From positions 744,001 to 808,000 of the forward strand of contig NZ_LMNX01000002.1 of assembly GCF_001423425.1 (NCBI RefSeq): a stretch of 64,000 nt of DNA, read 5' to 3'. The notes beneath the pieces are model-generated. The model was not told the origin of the DNA and made no database searches. It saw only the letters and a program-made list of their open reading frames with translations. Source of the DNA: Rhizobium sp. Leaf306. Its GTDB lineage: Bacteria > Pseudomonadota > Alphaproteobacteria > Rhizobiales > Rhizobiaceae. Made by a program: the position numbers and the translations under genes. The number at the start of each line of letters is the position of its first letter. Within the stretch, counting starts at the first letter, position 1. This document shows, piece by piece, positions 55,339 through 63,352 of this stretch.

Positions 55339-55363
55339 AACGGCGGTCCTGAAGTAAGGTTCC
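55339..55363 (-). promoter_or_regulatory. EcfG-type general stress promoter (GGAAC-N16-CGTT)
   Basis: On the minus strand GGAAC (55363-55359) and CGTT (55342-55339) are separated by 16 nt, the consensus for the alphaproteobacterial general stress sigma factor EcfG/RpoE2. Transcription would start near 55332, just ahead of the 41-residue gene. Confidence 0.65.
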
Positions 55364-55495
55364 GTAAACCAATTCGTGATAGCGGCCGATTTTAGAACTT
55401 TGCGGATTGTTGATTGACAAATGGTTTGCCCCGGCACGTCCTTGGACGAGAGCGGGGCACTTGTGCAGGGGCGATCTGTCTGCCGCGCGGCTTTA

Positions 55496-55524
55496 TTGAA
55501 CTTTAAACCCGTTACGGGTAATAG
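55496..55524 (+). promoter_or_regulatory. Putative type I secretion operon promoter with central dyad
   Basis: TTGAAC (55496-55501) and TAATAG (55519-55524) are 17 bp apart. The spacer holds a perfect dyad ACCCGT-T-ACGGGT (55507-55519), well placed for a repressor. Transcription near 55531 supports ATG 55554 as the start of the ABC gene. Confidence 0.45.
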
Positions 55525-55553
55525 GTGTGATCCCTGCATCAGGATTGCGCATT

Positions 55554-57329
55554 ATGGCCGAAACCGCTTCGGGATCCCCACGGCAAGCCTCCAAAGATCC
55601 GATGAGCGAAGCCATTGCGCGGAGCAGAACCGGTCTCGTTGCGGTCGCGGTCGCGAGCGGACTGGTCAACGTGCTCTACCTCACCAGCTCATTCTTCATG
55701 CTGCAAGTCTATGATCGCGTCATCCCAAGCCGCAGCATCCCGTCGCTGATCGCGCTCAGCTTGCTGGCATTGATGCTGTATCTATTTCAAGGCGCGTTCG
55801 AGCTTACCCGCAGCCGCATGCTGACAAGGATTGCCGGCATCATCGATGATACGATGGGGTCGCGGGTTTTCAAGATGATGCTCAAGGCGCCGGTCAAGAC
55901 GAAGGCGTCGATCGACGGTCTTTCGATCATGAAGGATTTCGACCAGGTCCGTTCGTTTGTCTCGAGCGCTGGGCCGCCGGCCTTTTTCGACCTGCCGTGG
56001 CTGCCGTTCTATGTCGCCATCTGTTTTCTGTTTCATCCGGTCATCGGCTATATGGCAGTCGGCGGGGCGCTCATCCTTATGGTGCTCACCTACCTCACCA
56101 ATCGCAGCACGCAGGTTTCCGCCAAGAAAGTGCACGAACTGACCGGCCAGCGCAGCGCCTTTCTTTCGGCGGCACAACGCAATGCCGAAGTCATTGAGGC
56201 CATGGGCATGGCAAACGACTTCTCACGGCAATGGACTGCGACAAACGCCAACTATCGCAGCAGCTATCAGACCAATTCCGATACCTCGAACGGATACCTG
56301 TCCGTTACCAAGATTTTTCGAATCGCGCTGCAGTCGGCGGTCCTGGCCGTCGGCGCGGTGCTCGTCATCGAAAACCAGGCATCCGGCGGCATCATCATCG
56401 CGTCGTCCATCCTTACCTCCCGCGCGCTCGCCCCGGTCGAGCAGGCGATTGCAAACTGGCGCGGCTTCGTTTCGGCCCAGCAGGCCTGGAAACGGTTGCG
56501 GCATATGCTCAATGCTCTGCCGGAGGCCGATATGCCTCTGTCGCTGCCCGCACCGAAGCAAAGTCTGGCGGTGGAGAGCCTATCGAGCGGCCCGGCTGGG
56601 CTGCAGAAACTGGTGATTTCCAATGTATCGTTTACGCTTCAGGCCGGCAGCGCTCTCGGCGTGATCGGACCGAGTGCATCCGGCAAATCATCGCTCGTGC
56701 GGGCTCTGACGGCCGTCTGGCCGATCTATCGCGGCAGTGTCAGGCTGGATGGCGCAGCGCTCGACCAGTGGAGCGACGAGGACCGTGGCCGCCATCTCGG
56801 ATATCTTCCGCAGGAGATCGAACTTTTTGCGGGCAGCGTTTCGGACAACATTGCGCGGTTTCGTGAAAACCCTGATGCGGCCGATGTCATTGAGGCGGCA
56901 AAGGCTGCGGGGGTCCACGACCTCATCCTGCGCCTGCCGAACGGCTATGATACCGATATTGGCTTGAGTGGTTCCATGCTTTCGGCCGGCCAACGCCAAC
57001 GCATCGGGCTTGCGCGTGCGTTGTTCGGCAAGCCGTTTCTGGTTGTTCTGGACGAGCCCAATTCCAATCTCGATTCGGAAGGCGAGGTCGCGCTGACGGA
57101 CGCGATCATCGGCATCCGCAAACGCGGGGGCATCGTGATCGTGGTCGCGCACCGCCCGAGTGCGCTCGCGGCCGTGGATTTCGTGCTGATGATGAAGGAC
57201 GGTGGTCTTGCGGCCTTTGGTCCCAAGGACGAGGTGCTCTCGAAGGTGCTTCGGCGCGAGAACCAGCCGAACGAGAGAAGTTCGCCGCTCAAGGTCGTCG
57301 GGGAAAGCCCGGAACAGGGAAGGCAATAG
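55554..57329 (+). CDS. Type I secretion ABC transporter (PrtD-like permease/ATPase)
   Basis: A 591-residue half-transporter with about six membrane helices within residues 25-310 and an ATPase domain. Walker A is GPSASGKSS near residue 371, the signature is LSAGQRQRIGLARALFG near residue 475, and Walker B is LVVLDEPNSNLD near residue 497. No N-terminal peptidase (C39-like) domain is present, which fits the PrtD/AprD/RsaD group that exports RTX or haem-binding proteins. ATG 55554 is used; a GTG nine codons earlier lies before the predicted transcription start. The adaptor gene follows after 8 bp. Neither a substrate gene nor a TolC-type channel is adjacent. Confidence 0.92.
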   Translation: MAETASGSPRQASKDPMSEAIARSRTGLVAVAVASGLVNVLYLTSSFFMLQVYDRVIPSRSIPSLIALSLLALMLYLFQGAFELTRSRMLTRIAGIIDDTMGSRVFKMMLKAPVKTKASIDGLSIMKDFDQVRSFVSSAGPPAFFDLPWLPFYVAICFLFHPVIGYMAVGGALILMVLTYLTNRSTQVSAKKVHELTGQRSAFLSAAQRNAEVIEAMGMANDFSRQWTATNANYRSSYQTNSDTSNGYLSVTKIFRIALQSAVLAVGAVLVIENQASGGIIIASSILTSRALAPVEQAIANWRGFVSAQQAWKRLRHMLNALPEADMPLSLPAPKQSLAVESLSSGPAGLQKLVISNVSFTLQAGSALGVIGPSASGKSSLVRALTAVWPIYRGSVRLDGAALDQWSDEDRGRHLGYLPQEIELFAGSVSDNIARFRENPDAADVIEAAKAAGVHDLILRLPNGYDTDIGLSGSMLSAGQRQRIGLARALFGKPFLVVLDEPNSNLDSEGEVALTDAIIGIRKRGGIVIVVAHRPSALAAVDFVLMMKDGGLAAFGPKDEVLSKVLRRENQPNERSSPLKVVGESPEQGRQ

Positions 57330-57337
57330 GTCTCAAG

Positions 57338-58633
57338 ATGACAACAGCCGAGCGATCGCTGAAGCGCCATATCCTGCTCGTATCGACGTTGAGCGTGTTG
57401 CTTGTCGGCGGCATCGGCGGCTGGGCGCTCAGCACGACATTGTCGAATGCGGTGGTCGCCGAAGGCAGTGTCGTGATCGAGGACAATGCCAAGAAGGTGC
57501 AGCACCTGACCGGCGGTATTGTCTCCGAGCTGCTCGTCAAGGAAGGCGCGCATGTCAAAGCGGGGGACATCCTGCTGCGGCTGGATGGTACGTCGCTCAA
57601 ATCCAATCTCGGCATTACCAACAGCACGCTGGCACAGCTTTACGCGCGGCGCGCGCGGTTGCAGGCGGAACGCCGCGGTGAGGAGAACTTCACGGTCAAG
57701 GAAGCCGAGGCCGCGGGTATCAATTCCCAGACGAACCGCATCCTGATCGAAGGCGAACAGCAGTTCTTCCTTAGCCGTCGCGCCTCGCTCGAGGGCATGA
57801 AGAAGCAGCTCGCCGAGCGGAAGAGCCAGCTGGCCGAAGAAATTGAGGGCGCCACGCTGCAGATCAAGTCGATCGACGATTCGATTGTGCTGATCGATGA
57901 GGAACACACGGCTATCAGCTCGCTCTACGAAAAGCAGCTCGTGACGATGCAGCGTGTCAACACGCTGAAGCGCCAGCGCGCCGAGCTTGACGGCAATCGC
58001 GGACGGATGATCGCGACGCGGGCGCAGGCGCATGGCCGCATCAACGAGATCAACCTGCAGATCCTGCAGCTCGACGAAGACAGGCAGACGGAAAACGCGC
58101 GTGACCTGACCGATGTCGAGGCAAAGATCGCCGAATCAGAAGAACGCCGTATCGCCATACAGGACCAGCTCGACCGTCTCGACGTTCGCGCACCGCTTGA
58201 CGGTTACATTTATCAGCTGGCGCTGCACACGGTGGGCGGCGTTGCCAATCCGGGCGAGGCGCTGATGCTTCTGTCGCCGGAGACGCGCAGCCTGACGGTC
58301 GAGGCGAAGGTCGCTTTGCGCAGCATCGACCAATTGAGCGTGGGACAAAGCGTCGACATACGCTTCAGCGCTTTCGACCAGAAGACCACGCCTGAAGTCC
58401 AGGGCAAGATTTCGTCGATCTCGCCCGATTCGGTTGTCGATCAGCGTAGCGGCGCTGCCTCCTATATCGTGCGGATTGCGCCTGATGCAGGCGATATCGC
58501 GCGGTTACAGGGCCTGTCGCTCTATCCAGGAATGCCTGCGGAGGTGTTTATCAAGGTCGCCGACCGGTCGGTCATCTCCTATCTGACCAAGCCGATGATG
58601 GATCAGATCAACCACACGTTCCGTGACGAGTGA
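57338..58633 (+). CDS. Type I secretion membrane fusion protein (PrtE/HlyD family)
   Basis: A 431-residue adaptor: a membrane anchor at residues 10-35, a lipoyl half (VQHLTGGIVSELLVKEGAHVKAGD) near residue 50, a long coiled coil from about 85 to 270, the second lipoyl half (LDVRAPLDGYIYQLALHT) near residue 285 and a beta-barrel end containing LYPGMPAEVFI. Order and length fit PrtE-type partners of PrtD exporters. It is co-transcribed with the ABC gene. Confidence 0.92.
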   Translation: MTTAERSLKRHILLVSTLSVLLVGGIGGWALSTTLSNAVVAEGSVVIEDNAKKVQHLTGGIVSELLVKEGAHVKAGDILLRLDGTSLKSNLGITNSTLAQLYARRARLQAERRGEENFTVKEAEAAGINSQTNRILIEGEQQFFLSRRASLEGMKKQLAERKSQLAEEIEGATLQIKSIDDSIVLIDEEHTAISSLYEKQLVTMQRVNTLKRQRAELDGNRGRMIATRAQAHGRINEINLQILQLDEDRQTENARDLTDVEAKIAESEERRIAIQDQLDRLDVRAPLDGYIYQLALHTVGGVANPGEALMLLSPETRSLTVEAKVALRSIDQLSVGQSVDIRFSAFDQKTTPEVQGKISSISPDSVVDQRSGAASYIVRIAPDAGDIARLQGLSLYPGMPAEVFIKVADRSVISYLTKPMMDQINHTFRDE

Positions 58634-58664
58634 GCGGAAAGCGATCAATAGGCAGCTATTGGTC

Positions 58665-58913
58665 TCAGGCGCTGACGAGAACGCCGGCTTCCTCGGCAGC
58701 AGCGACGAAGGCCGCACGGGCGTCTTCCGGCTTGCGTTTTCCACCATCCACTTCGGCGCACACGATCAGCGCACGGTCGATCAGCGGACCGTCTTCGACA
58801 GGCCAGTCCTCGATCATCGCCCAGGCCGCCGCCTGGGTCGTTTCGACTGTCGTTTCGACAGGCGGCTCGCCAATCAGGACGACGACAGGTTTTGACCAAG
58901 GGTTGTTCATCAT
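58665..58913 (-). CDS. DUF982 family protein
   Basis: An 82-residue rhizobial DUF982 protein. It shows the family layout: PVVVLIGEP at the start, an AAWAMIEDWPVEDGPLIDRAL core with the conserved Trp-Pro, then CAEVDGGKRKPEDARAAFVAAAEEAGV. DUF982 genes occur in many copies in rhizobial genomes, and their function is unknown. The start could be either of two adjacent ATGs (58913 or 58910); no clear ribosome site is visible. It is convergent with the type I secretion operon. Confidence 0.82.
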   Translation of the reverse strand: MMNNPWSKPVVVLIGEPPVETTVETTQAAAWAMIEDWPVEDGPLIDRALIVCAEVDGGKRKPEDARAAFVAAAEEAGVLVSA

Positions 58914-59010
58914 CGGGGGAATTTCACATGATTTGATGCAGGTCGAAGACTACGGAACATCTGAAGTCCATCTTCGCCAGCGTCGAGTTTCACCACATTA
59001 TCTGGATAAA

Positions 59011-59086
59011 TGGTGAGAGCGCAGGGGTTCGAACCCTGGACCTACTGATTAAAAGTCAGTTGCTCTACCAGCTGAGCTACGCTCTC
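59011..59086 (-). tRNA. tRNA-Lys (anticodon TTT)
   Basis: A 76-nt cloverleaf on the minus strand. The acceptor stem GAGAGCG/CGCTCTC is perfect. The D-arm contains AGCTCAGCTGGTAGAGC, the anticodon loop is CTTTTAA (anticodon TTT) on a CTGA stem, the T-arm is CAGGGTTCGAACCCCTG, and CCA is encoded at the 3' end (59013-59011). Confidence 0.98.
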
Positions 59087-59304
59087 CCTAAAGACTGCCG
59101 AGGCATCCTTTGAAAGTGCGCGGAACATATGCAGGTCACTCTTTGCGGTCAACCCCGCTAGCTGTGCAAAATTGCGTTCCTCAACGCTTTTCCCCGGTCG
59201 CTTCGCCTGCGCGCAAAAAGGTGACTGGCTTTCCGGGCGCGGCATGCTTAGGTGCAATCGATTCCACGGTGGGAAACTTCCGATCAAAACCTGCGGACCA
59301 AAAC

Positions 59305-60057
59305 GTGTCGATTGCTGATATCTCTCTTCTGAGTGCCTTGATTGCCGGCGCTCTATCGTTTCTTTCCCCGTGCGTCCTGCCGCTGGTGCCGCCCTACCTG
59401 TGCTACATGGCCGGCATTTCCGTCGACCAGTTCCGCGACGGGCATGCGGCCGTGTCGCGGTCAAAGGATACGCGCCGCGCGGTTCTTTTGGCCGCGTTCT
59501 TCTTCACGCTCGGTTTCGCGACCGTGTTCGTTGCGCTTGGCGCCGGTGCGTCGACGATCGGTGTTCTTCTCCGGCAGCATCTCGACCTGCTCTCCAAGAT
59601 CGGCGGCGTGATCATCATCATCATGGGCCTGAATTTCCTCGGCGTGTTCCGCATTGGCCTGCTTGCGCGCGAGGCGCGGTTTCATGGCGGTGGACAGCCG
59701 GCGACGCTGTCTGGCGCCTACGTGATGGGGCTGGCTTTCGCGTTCGGCTGGACGCCGTGCATCGGTCCCGTTCTCGGCGCGATCCTCGGTGTCGCCGCGT
59801 CGCGCGATACGGTGGGCGAGGGCGCCATGCTGCTCGCAATCTATTCGCTCGGTCTCGCCGTGCCGTTCTGGATCGCTGCCGGGTTCTCCGGTGCCTTCAT
59901 GCGGTTCCTCACCCGCTTTCGACGGCATCTCGGTCACGTCGAGAAGGCGATGGGCGTGTTGCTGATCCTGACCGGCCTTGCATTCATCTTCGGTTTCGTG
60001 ACGTCAGCCGCGATCTGGTTCCAGCAGACCTTTCCAATCCTGATGCAAATCGGCTAA
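59305..60057 (+). CDS. ccdA: Cytochrome c biogenesis protein CcdA
   Basis: A 250-residue six-helix membrane protein (DsbD transmembrane type) that carries reducing equivalents from cytoplasmic thioredoxin to the periplasm for haem attachment to c-type cytochromes. The two redox cysteines are in FLSPCVLPLVPPYLCYM (helix 1) and FGWTPCIGPVLG (helix 4). The start is a GTG where homologues begin (VSIADISLLSALIAGALSFL); the upstream frame has no support. It follows tRNA-Lys on the opposite strand. Confidence 0.92.
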   Translation: MSIADISLLSALIAGALSFLSPCVLPLVPPYLCYMAGISVDQFRDGHAAVSRSKDTRRAVLLAAFFFTLGFATVFVALGAGASTIGVLLRQHLDLLSKIGGVIIIIMGLNFLGVFRIGLLAREARFHGGGQPATLSGAYVMGLAFAFGWTPCIGPVLGAILGVAASRDTVGEGAMLLAIYSLGLAVPFWIAAGFSGAFMRFLTRFRRHLGHVEKAMGVLLILTGLAFIFGFVTSAAIWFQQTFPILMQIG

Positions 60058-60100
60058 CGGAACGGCCATAAGGTCAACCGCGGTAAGGATTAAAGGCGGC

Positions 60101-61063
60101 ATGGGCGACATCATCGGCTTGCTGCTCCCGTTTTTCGGATTGATCCTGATCGGCTACGTGGCCGCAAAGGTCACCAAACAACCGGCCGAGGCGCTTGGAT
60201 GGATGAACACGTTCATCATCTATGCGGCACTTCCGGCGCTGTTCTTCAAGCTCGTCTCGCGCACGCCGATGGAGCAACTGGCGCGGGTCGACTTCATTCT
60301 TGGCGAGATCTTCGCGACCTATTTGATCTTCACGGTGGTGTTCCTGATCGGGTTCCTGATCCGCAAGACGTCATTCGAGGACTGCACGATCCAGGCGTTT
60401 GCCGGCGCTTACGGCAACATCGGATATATGGGGCCGGGGCTTGCACTGCTCGCTTTCGGCGAAGCGGCTGCCGTTCCGGTGGCGCTGATCGTCTGCTTCG
60501 AGAACGCCGCCCATTTCATCGTGGCACCCGCCATGATGGCGGCAGCCGGCGGCGACGGTCGATCACCGCTGGCGGTGGCGGGCGATATCGCCCGCAAGGT
60601 TCTGCTGCACCCGTTCATCATCTCGACAGCTGTCGGCTTTGCATTCGCCGCGATGGCGTGGCAGCCGGCCGAGCCGGTGCAGCGGCTTGTCGATTATCTG
60701 GCGCAAGCGGCGGCGCCCTGCGCGCTCTTTGCAATGGGTGTGACACTGGCGCTGCGGCCGGTGCGGCGTGTTCCGGCCGAGATCGGCTATATTGCCGTCT
60801 TCAAGCTGATCGTACTGCCACTGACGACGTTTTCGGTTCTGTCGCTGATCGGCGGGTTCGAACCGGTCTGGATCTACTCTGCGACGTTGCTGTCAGCCCT
60901 GCCGACGGCCACCAATGTCTTCGTCATCAGCCAGCAATATGGCGTCTGGCAGGAGCGCGCGTCGGCGAGCATCCTGATTATCACGCTGGCCTCGGTCTTC
61001 ACCCTGCCAGCGATCCTCTATCTCATCCATTCCGGTTTTCTATCTGCGGGCTTGCTTCCTTAG
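60101..61063 (+). CDS. AEC family transporter (auxin efflux carrier-like)
   Basis: A 320-residue membrane protein with about ten helices in two repeats. It begins LLLPFFGLILIGYVAAKVTK and shows TFIIYAALPALFFKLVSR and the second-half helix break ALFAMGVTLA, which fit the AEC (PF03547) family. Bacterial members export or take up carboxylates or are of unknown substrate. The last 24 bp overlap the end of the convergent hydroxylase gene. It is read in the same direction as ccdA, with a 43-bp gap. Confidence 0.88.
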   Translation: MGDIIGLLLPFFGLILIGYVAAKVTKQPAEALGWMNTFIIYAALPALFFKLVSRTPMEQLARVDFILGEIFATYLIFTVVFLIGFLIRKTSFEDCTIQAFAGAYGNIGYMGPGLALLAFGEAAAVPVALIVCFENAAHFIVAPAMMAAAGGDGRSPLAVAGDIARKVLLHPFIISTAVGFAFAAMAWQPAEPVQRLVDYLAQAAAPCALFAMGVTLALRPVRRVPAEIGYIAVFKLIVLPLTTFSVLSLIGGFEPVWIYSATLLSALPTATNVFVISQQYGVWQERASASILIITLASVFTLPAILYLIHSGFLSAGLLP

Positions 61064-62242
61064 GCCCGAAAAGATCTCGCGCAGTCCGCGGCCCGGTTCG
61101 ATGCCCTCCCGCATCATCAGATTGCGAAGAGGCGGAGCGTTCTTCAAGACCTGGAGGCCGCCGGCGCGGAGCATCTGGACGGGCAGGAAGTCCGACAGGA
61201 GTGAGCGGTTGAGCAGATCGACACCGAAGGTGCGGGTCATGATATCGGGGCGGCGGCTCCGGTTGAAACGATCGCCGATATCCGCGCCAATCGGTCTGTC
61301 CGGTTCGTCCGTCACCAGATCGCTCAGCGTGATGATGTCACGCAGCGAGAGGTTGAGGCCTTGGGCGCCGATCGGGGGGAAGGCATGCGCGGCTTCGCCG
61401 ACAAGTGCGACACGACCCTTGCCGAACCGGTCTGCCATCAGGCTCGAAAGCGGCCAGGCCTGCGGGGCGGCTTCGACGGTCACCTTTCCAAGCATCGACT
61501 GCATGCGGTCTTCGACGAGCTGCGACAGCTGGTCGAGATCGGTCGCCATCAACCGCTCGGCTTCTTCGGGCCTCACAACCCAGACGAGGCTGGAGCGGGA
61601 ACCGGGTAGGGGAACCTGCGTGAACGGACCGGTTTCGGTATGGAACTCCGTCGAAACGTTGTGATGCGGCACCGTATGGGCAAAGTTCATCACCAGGGCG
61701 GACTGCGGGTAGGACCAGCGGCGGACGTCTATTCCGGCGGCCTCGCGCGTGCTCGACTTTCGCCCATCCGAGCCGATGACCAGATCAACGGACATCGACG
61801 AGCCGTCCGACAAGGTGAGGCTGGCGCGATCACCGTAGAAATCAAACGCGTCGACCTGATGGGTGAACCGGGTCACGTTCGGCTCAAGGTCGATCGCCTT
61901 TTCCAGCGCCGGAGACAGAGCGTTGTTGGGAATGTTGTAGCCGAATGCGTAAAGGCCGACATCCTGTGCGCGAAACTGGGTGGTGGGCGCGCGCAGCAGC
62001 CGCGTCGTGCCGTCGATGATCTGCATGATCGACAGCGGTGCTGCCGAGGGTGCGATGATATCCCATAGGCCCAGTCGATCCAGCAGGCGGATGGATTGAT
62101 CCATCAGCGCGGTCGTGCGCCCATCGTCTCGCTCGGATGCCGGCGAAATCAGCGCGACTTTGCGGCCGGCTCGACCAAAAGCCAGCGCCGCTACCGATCC
62201 TGTCAGGCCGCCGCCAACGACGGCAATTTCGAACTCGTGCAT
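61040..62242 (-). CDS. UbiH/UbiF/COQ6-family FAD-dependent hydroxylase
   Basis: A 400-residue class A flavin monooxygenase for ring hydroxylation in ubiquinone synthesis. The N-terminal FAD dinucleotide motif is IAVVGGGLTGSVAALAFGRAG, the DG motif is VIGSDGRKSSTR near residue 157, and the GD-type motif is RVALVGEAAHAFPPIGAQGLNLSLRD near residue 275. Which ring position it modifies cannot be read; alphaproteobacteria use one to three related enzymes. It ends inside the 3' end of the AEC gene (24-bp overlap) and is divergent from pcs. Confidence 0.92.
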   Translation of the reverse strand: MHEFEIAVVGGGLTGSVAALAFGRAGRKVALISPASERDDGRTTALMDQSIRLLDRLGLWDIIAPSAAPLSIMQIIDGTTRLLRAPTTQFRAQDVGLYAFGYNIPNNALSPALEKAIDLEPNVTRFTHQVDAFDFYGDRASLTLSDGSSMSVDLVIGSDGRKSSTREAAGIDVRRWSYPQSALVMNFAHTVPHHNVSTEFHTETGPFTQVPLPGSRSSLVWVVRPEEAERLMATDLDQLSQLVEDRMQSMLGKVTVEAAPQAWPLSSLMADRFGKGRVALVGEAAHAFPPIGAQGLNLSLRDIITLSDLVTDEPDRPIGADIGDRFNRSRRPDIMTRTFGVDLLNRSLLSDFLPVQMLRAGGLQVLKNAPPLRNLMMREGIEPGRGLREIFSGLRKQARR

Positions 62243-62457
62243 CTGTCACCTCCGGAGCCATTCGCTCTCACCGTATTTATAGAGTGCTGGCCGTAATTCC
62301 AGCCGTAGCAGCGCCAGATTCGCCACGCGCTGCCCACGAGGGATCGAGAGAAATCCTGGTTTTCCCGGTCATAATCAGGTGTGCGCCGGCATGCGCAGTT
62401 GCAAACGGGGACAATTGGCCGCATATCTCGCAGGCTTCACGGAAAGGCGGGGGACGC

Positions 62458-63186
62458 GTGTTCAGGCGACTATTCAATTATCGGAACGTCCCTTACGCGG
62501 AAATCCGGGCTTTCTCCGTGCATCTCCTGACGGCGTCAGGCTCGTTCCTGGCATTCCTCGGTGTCGTGGCTGCGGCAGAACATCGATTTGTCGACATGTT
62601 CTGGTGGCTGGGGCTGGCACTTCTGGTTGACGGGATCGACGGACCGATTGCGCGCAAGGTGCATGTGAAGGAAGTCCTGCCGAACTGGTCGGGCGATACG
62701 CTCGACAATATCATCGATTACGTGACTTACGTTCTCCTGCCGGCCTTTGCGCTTTATCAAAGTGGAATGATCGGCGAACCCTGGTCATTCGTTGCGGCCG
62801 GCGCCATCGTCGTTTCGAGCGCGATCTACTATGCCGACATGGGCATGAAGACCGACGAGTACTTCTTCTCCGGTTTCCCGGTCGTCTGGAACATGGTGGT
62901 GCTGACGCTGTTCGTCATCGATGCCAGTGCCACGACGGCAATGATCGTCGTCTCGGTGTCGGTCGTTGCCACTTTCCTGCCGATCAATTTCCTGCATCCG
63001 GTGCGCGTCAAGCGCCTGCGGCCGCTCAATCTCGGGATCTGCCTGCTCTGGTGCGCGCTCGCCGGCTACTCGCTGCTCCTGCATTTCCAGTCACCGGACT
63101 GGCTCGTCTGGGGCGTCGTGATCAGCAGTCTTTATCTCTATTGCATCGGCGGCATCATGCAGCTTTTTCCAGGTCTTGGAAAATAG
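62458..63186 (+). CDS. pcs: Phosphatidylcholine synthase
   Basis: A 242-residue membrane enzyme with about eight helices that condenses choline with CDP-diacylglycerol to make phosphatidylcholine. The CDP-alcohol motif is VDGIDGPIARK followed by SGDTLDNIIDY, with the longer spacing characteristic of Pcs. The sequence closely follows the Sinorhizobium enzyme as I remember it, from NYRNVPYAEIRAFSVHLLTASG to the C-terminus. The start is a GTG preceded by GGGGGA; the long frame upstream has no homology. Pcs is typical of rhizobia, Brucella and their relatives. Confidence 0.95.
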   Translation: MFRRLFNYRNVPYAEIRAFSVHLLTASGSFLAFLGVVAAAEHRFVDMFWWLGLALLVDGIDGPIARKVHVKEVLPNWSGDTLDNIIDYVTYVLLPAFALYQSGMIGEPWSFVAAGAIVVSSAIYYADMGMKTDEYFFSGFPVVWNMVVLTLFVIDASATTAMIVVSVSVVATFLPINFLHPVRVKRLRPLNLGICLLWCALAGYSLLLHFQSPDWLVWGVVISSLYLYCIGGIMQLFPGLGK

Positions 63187-63352
63187 CTGCGTTTTTTCGC
63201 AACGCGTCTCTTTGCTGTTGTGCAAGGCAACAAAAACGGTATCAATATCAACCCAGTATCCGGTCAGACCGGACGGGTTCAGCATTTGAAATAACTGCGA
63301 CGCGGAAATACCGGCACTCAAGACCGGGCGCGCGGGTGAACGAGGGGACGTC

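Noticed and set aside
63259..63273. Dyad TCCGGT-CAG-ACCGGA between pcs and the ABC gene
   Set aside because: It is short, GC-rich and without a T run or known motif. It is compatible with chance and not called a terminator or operator.
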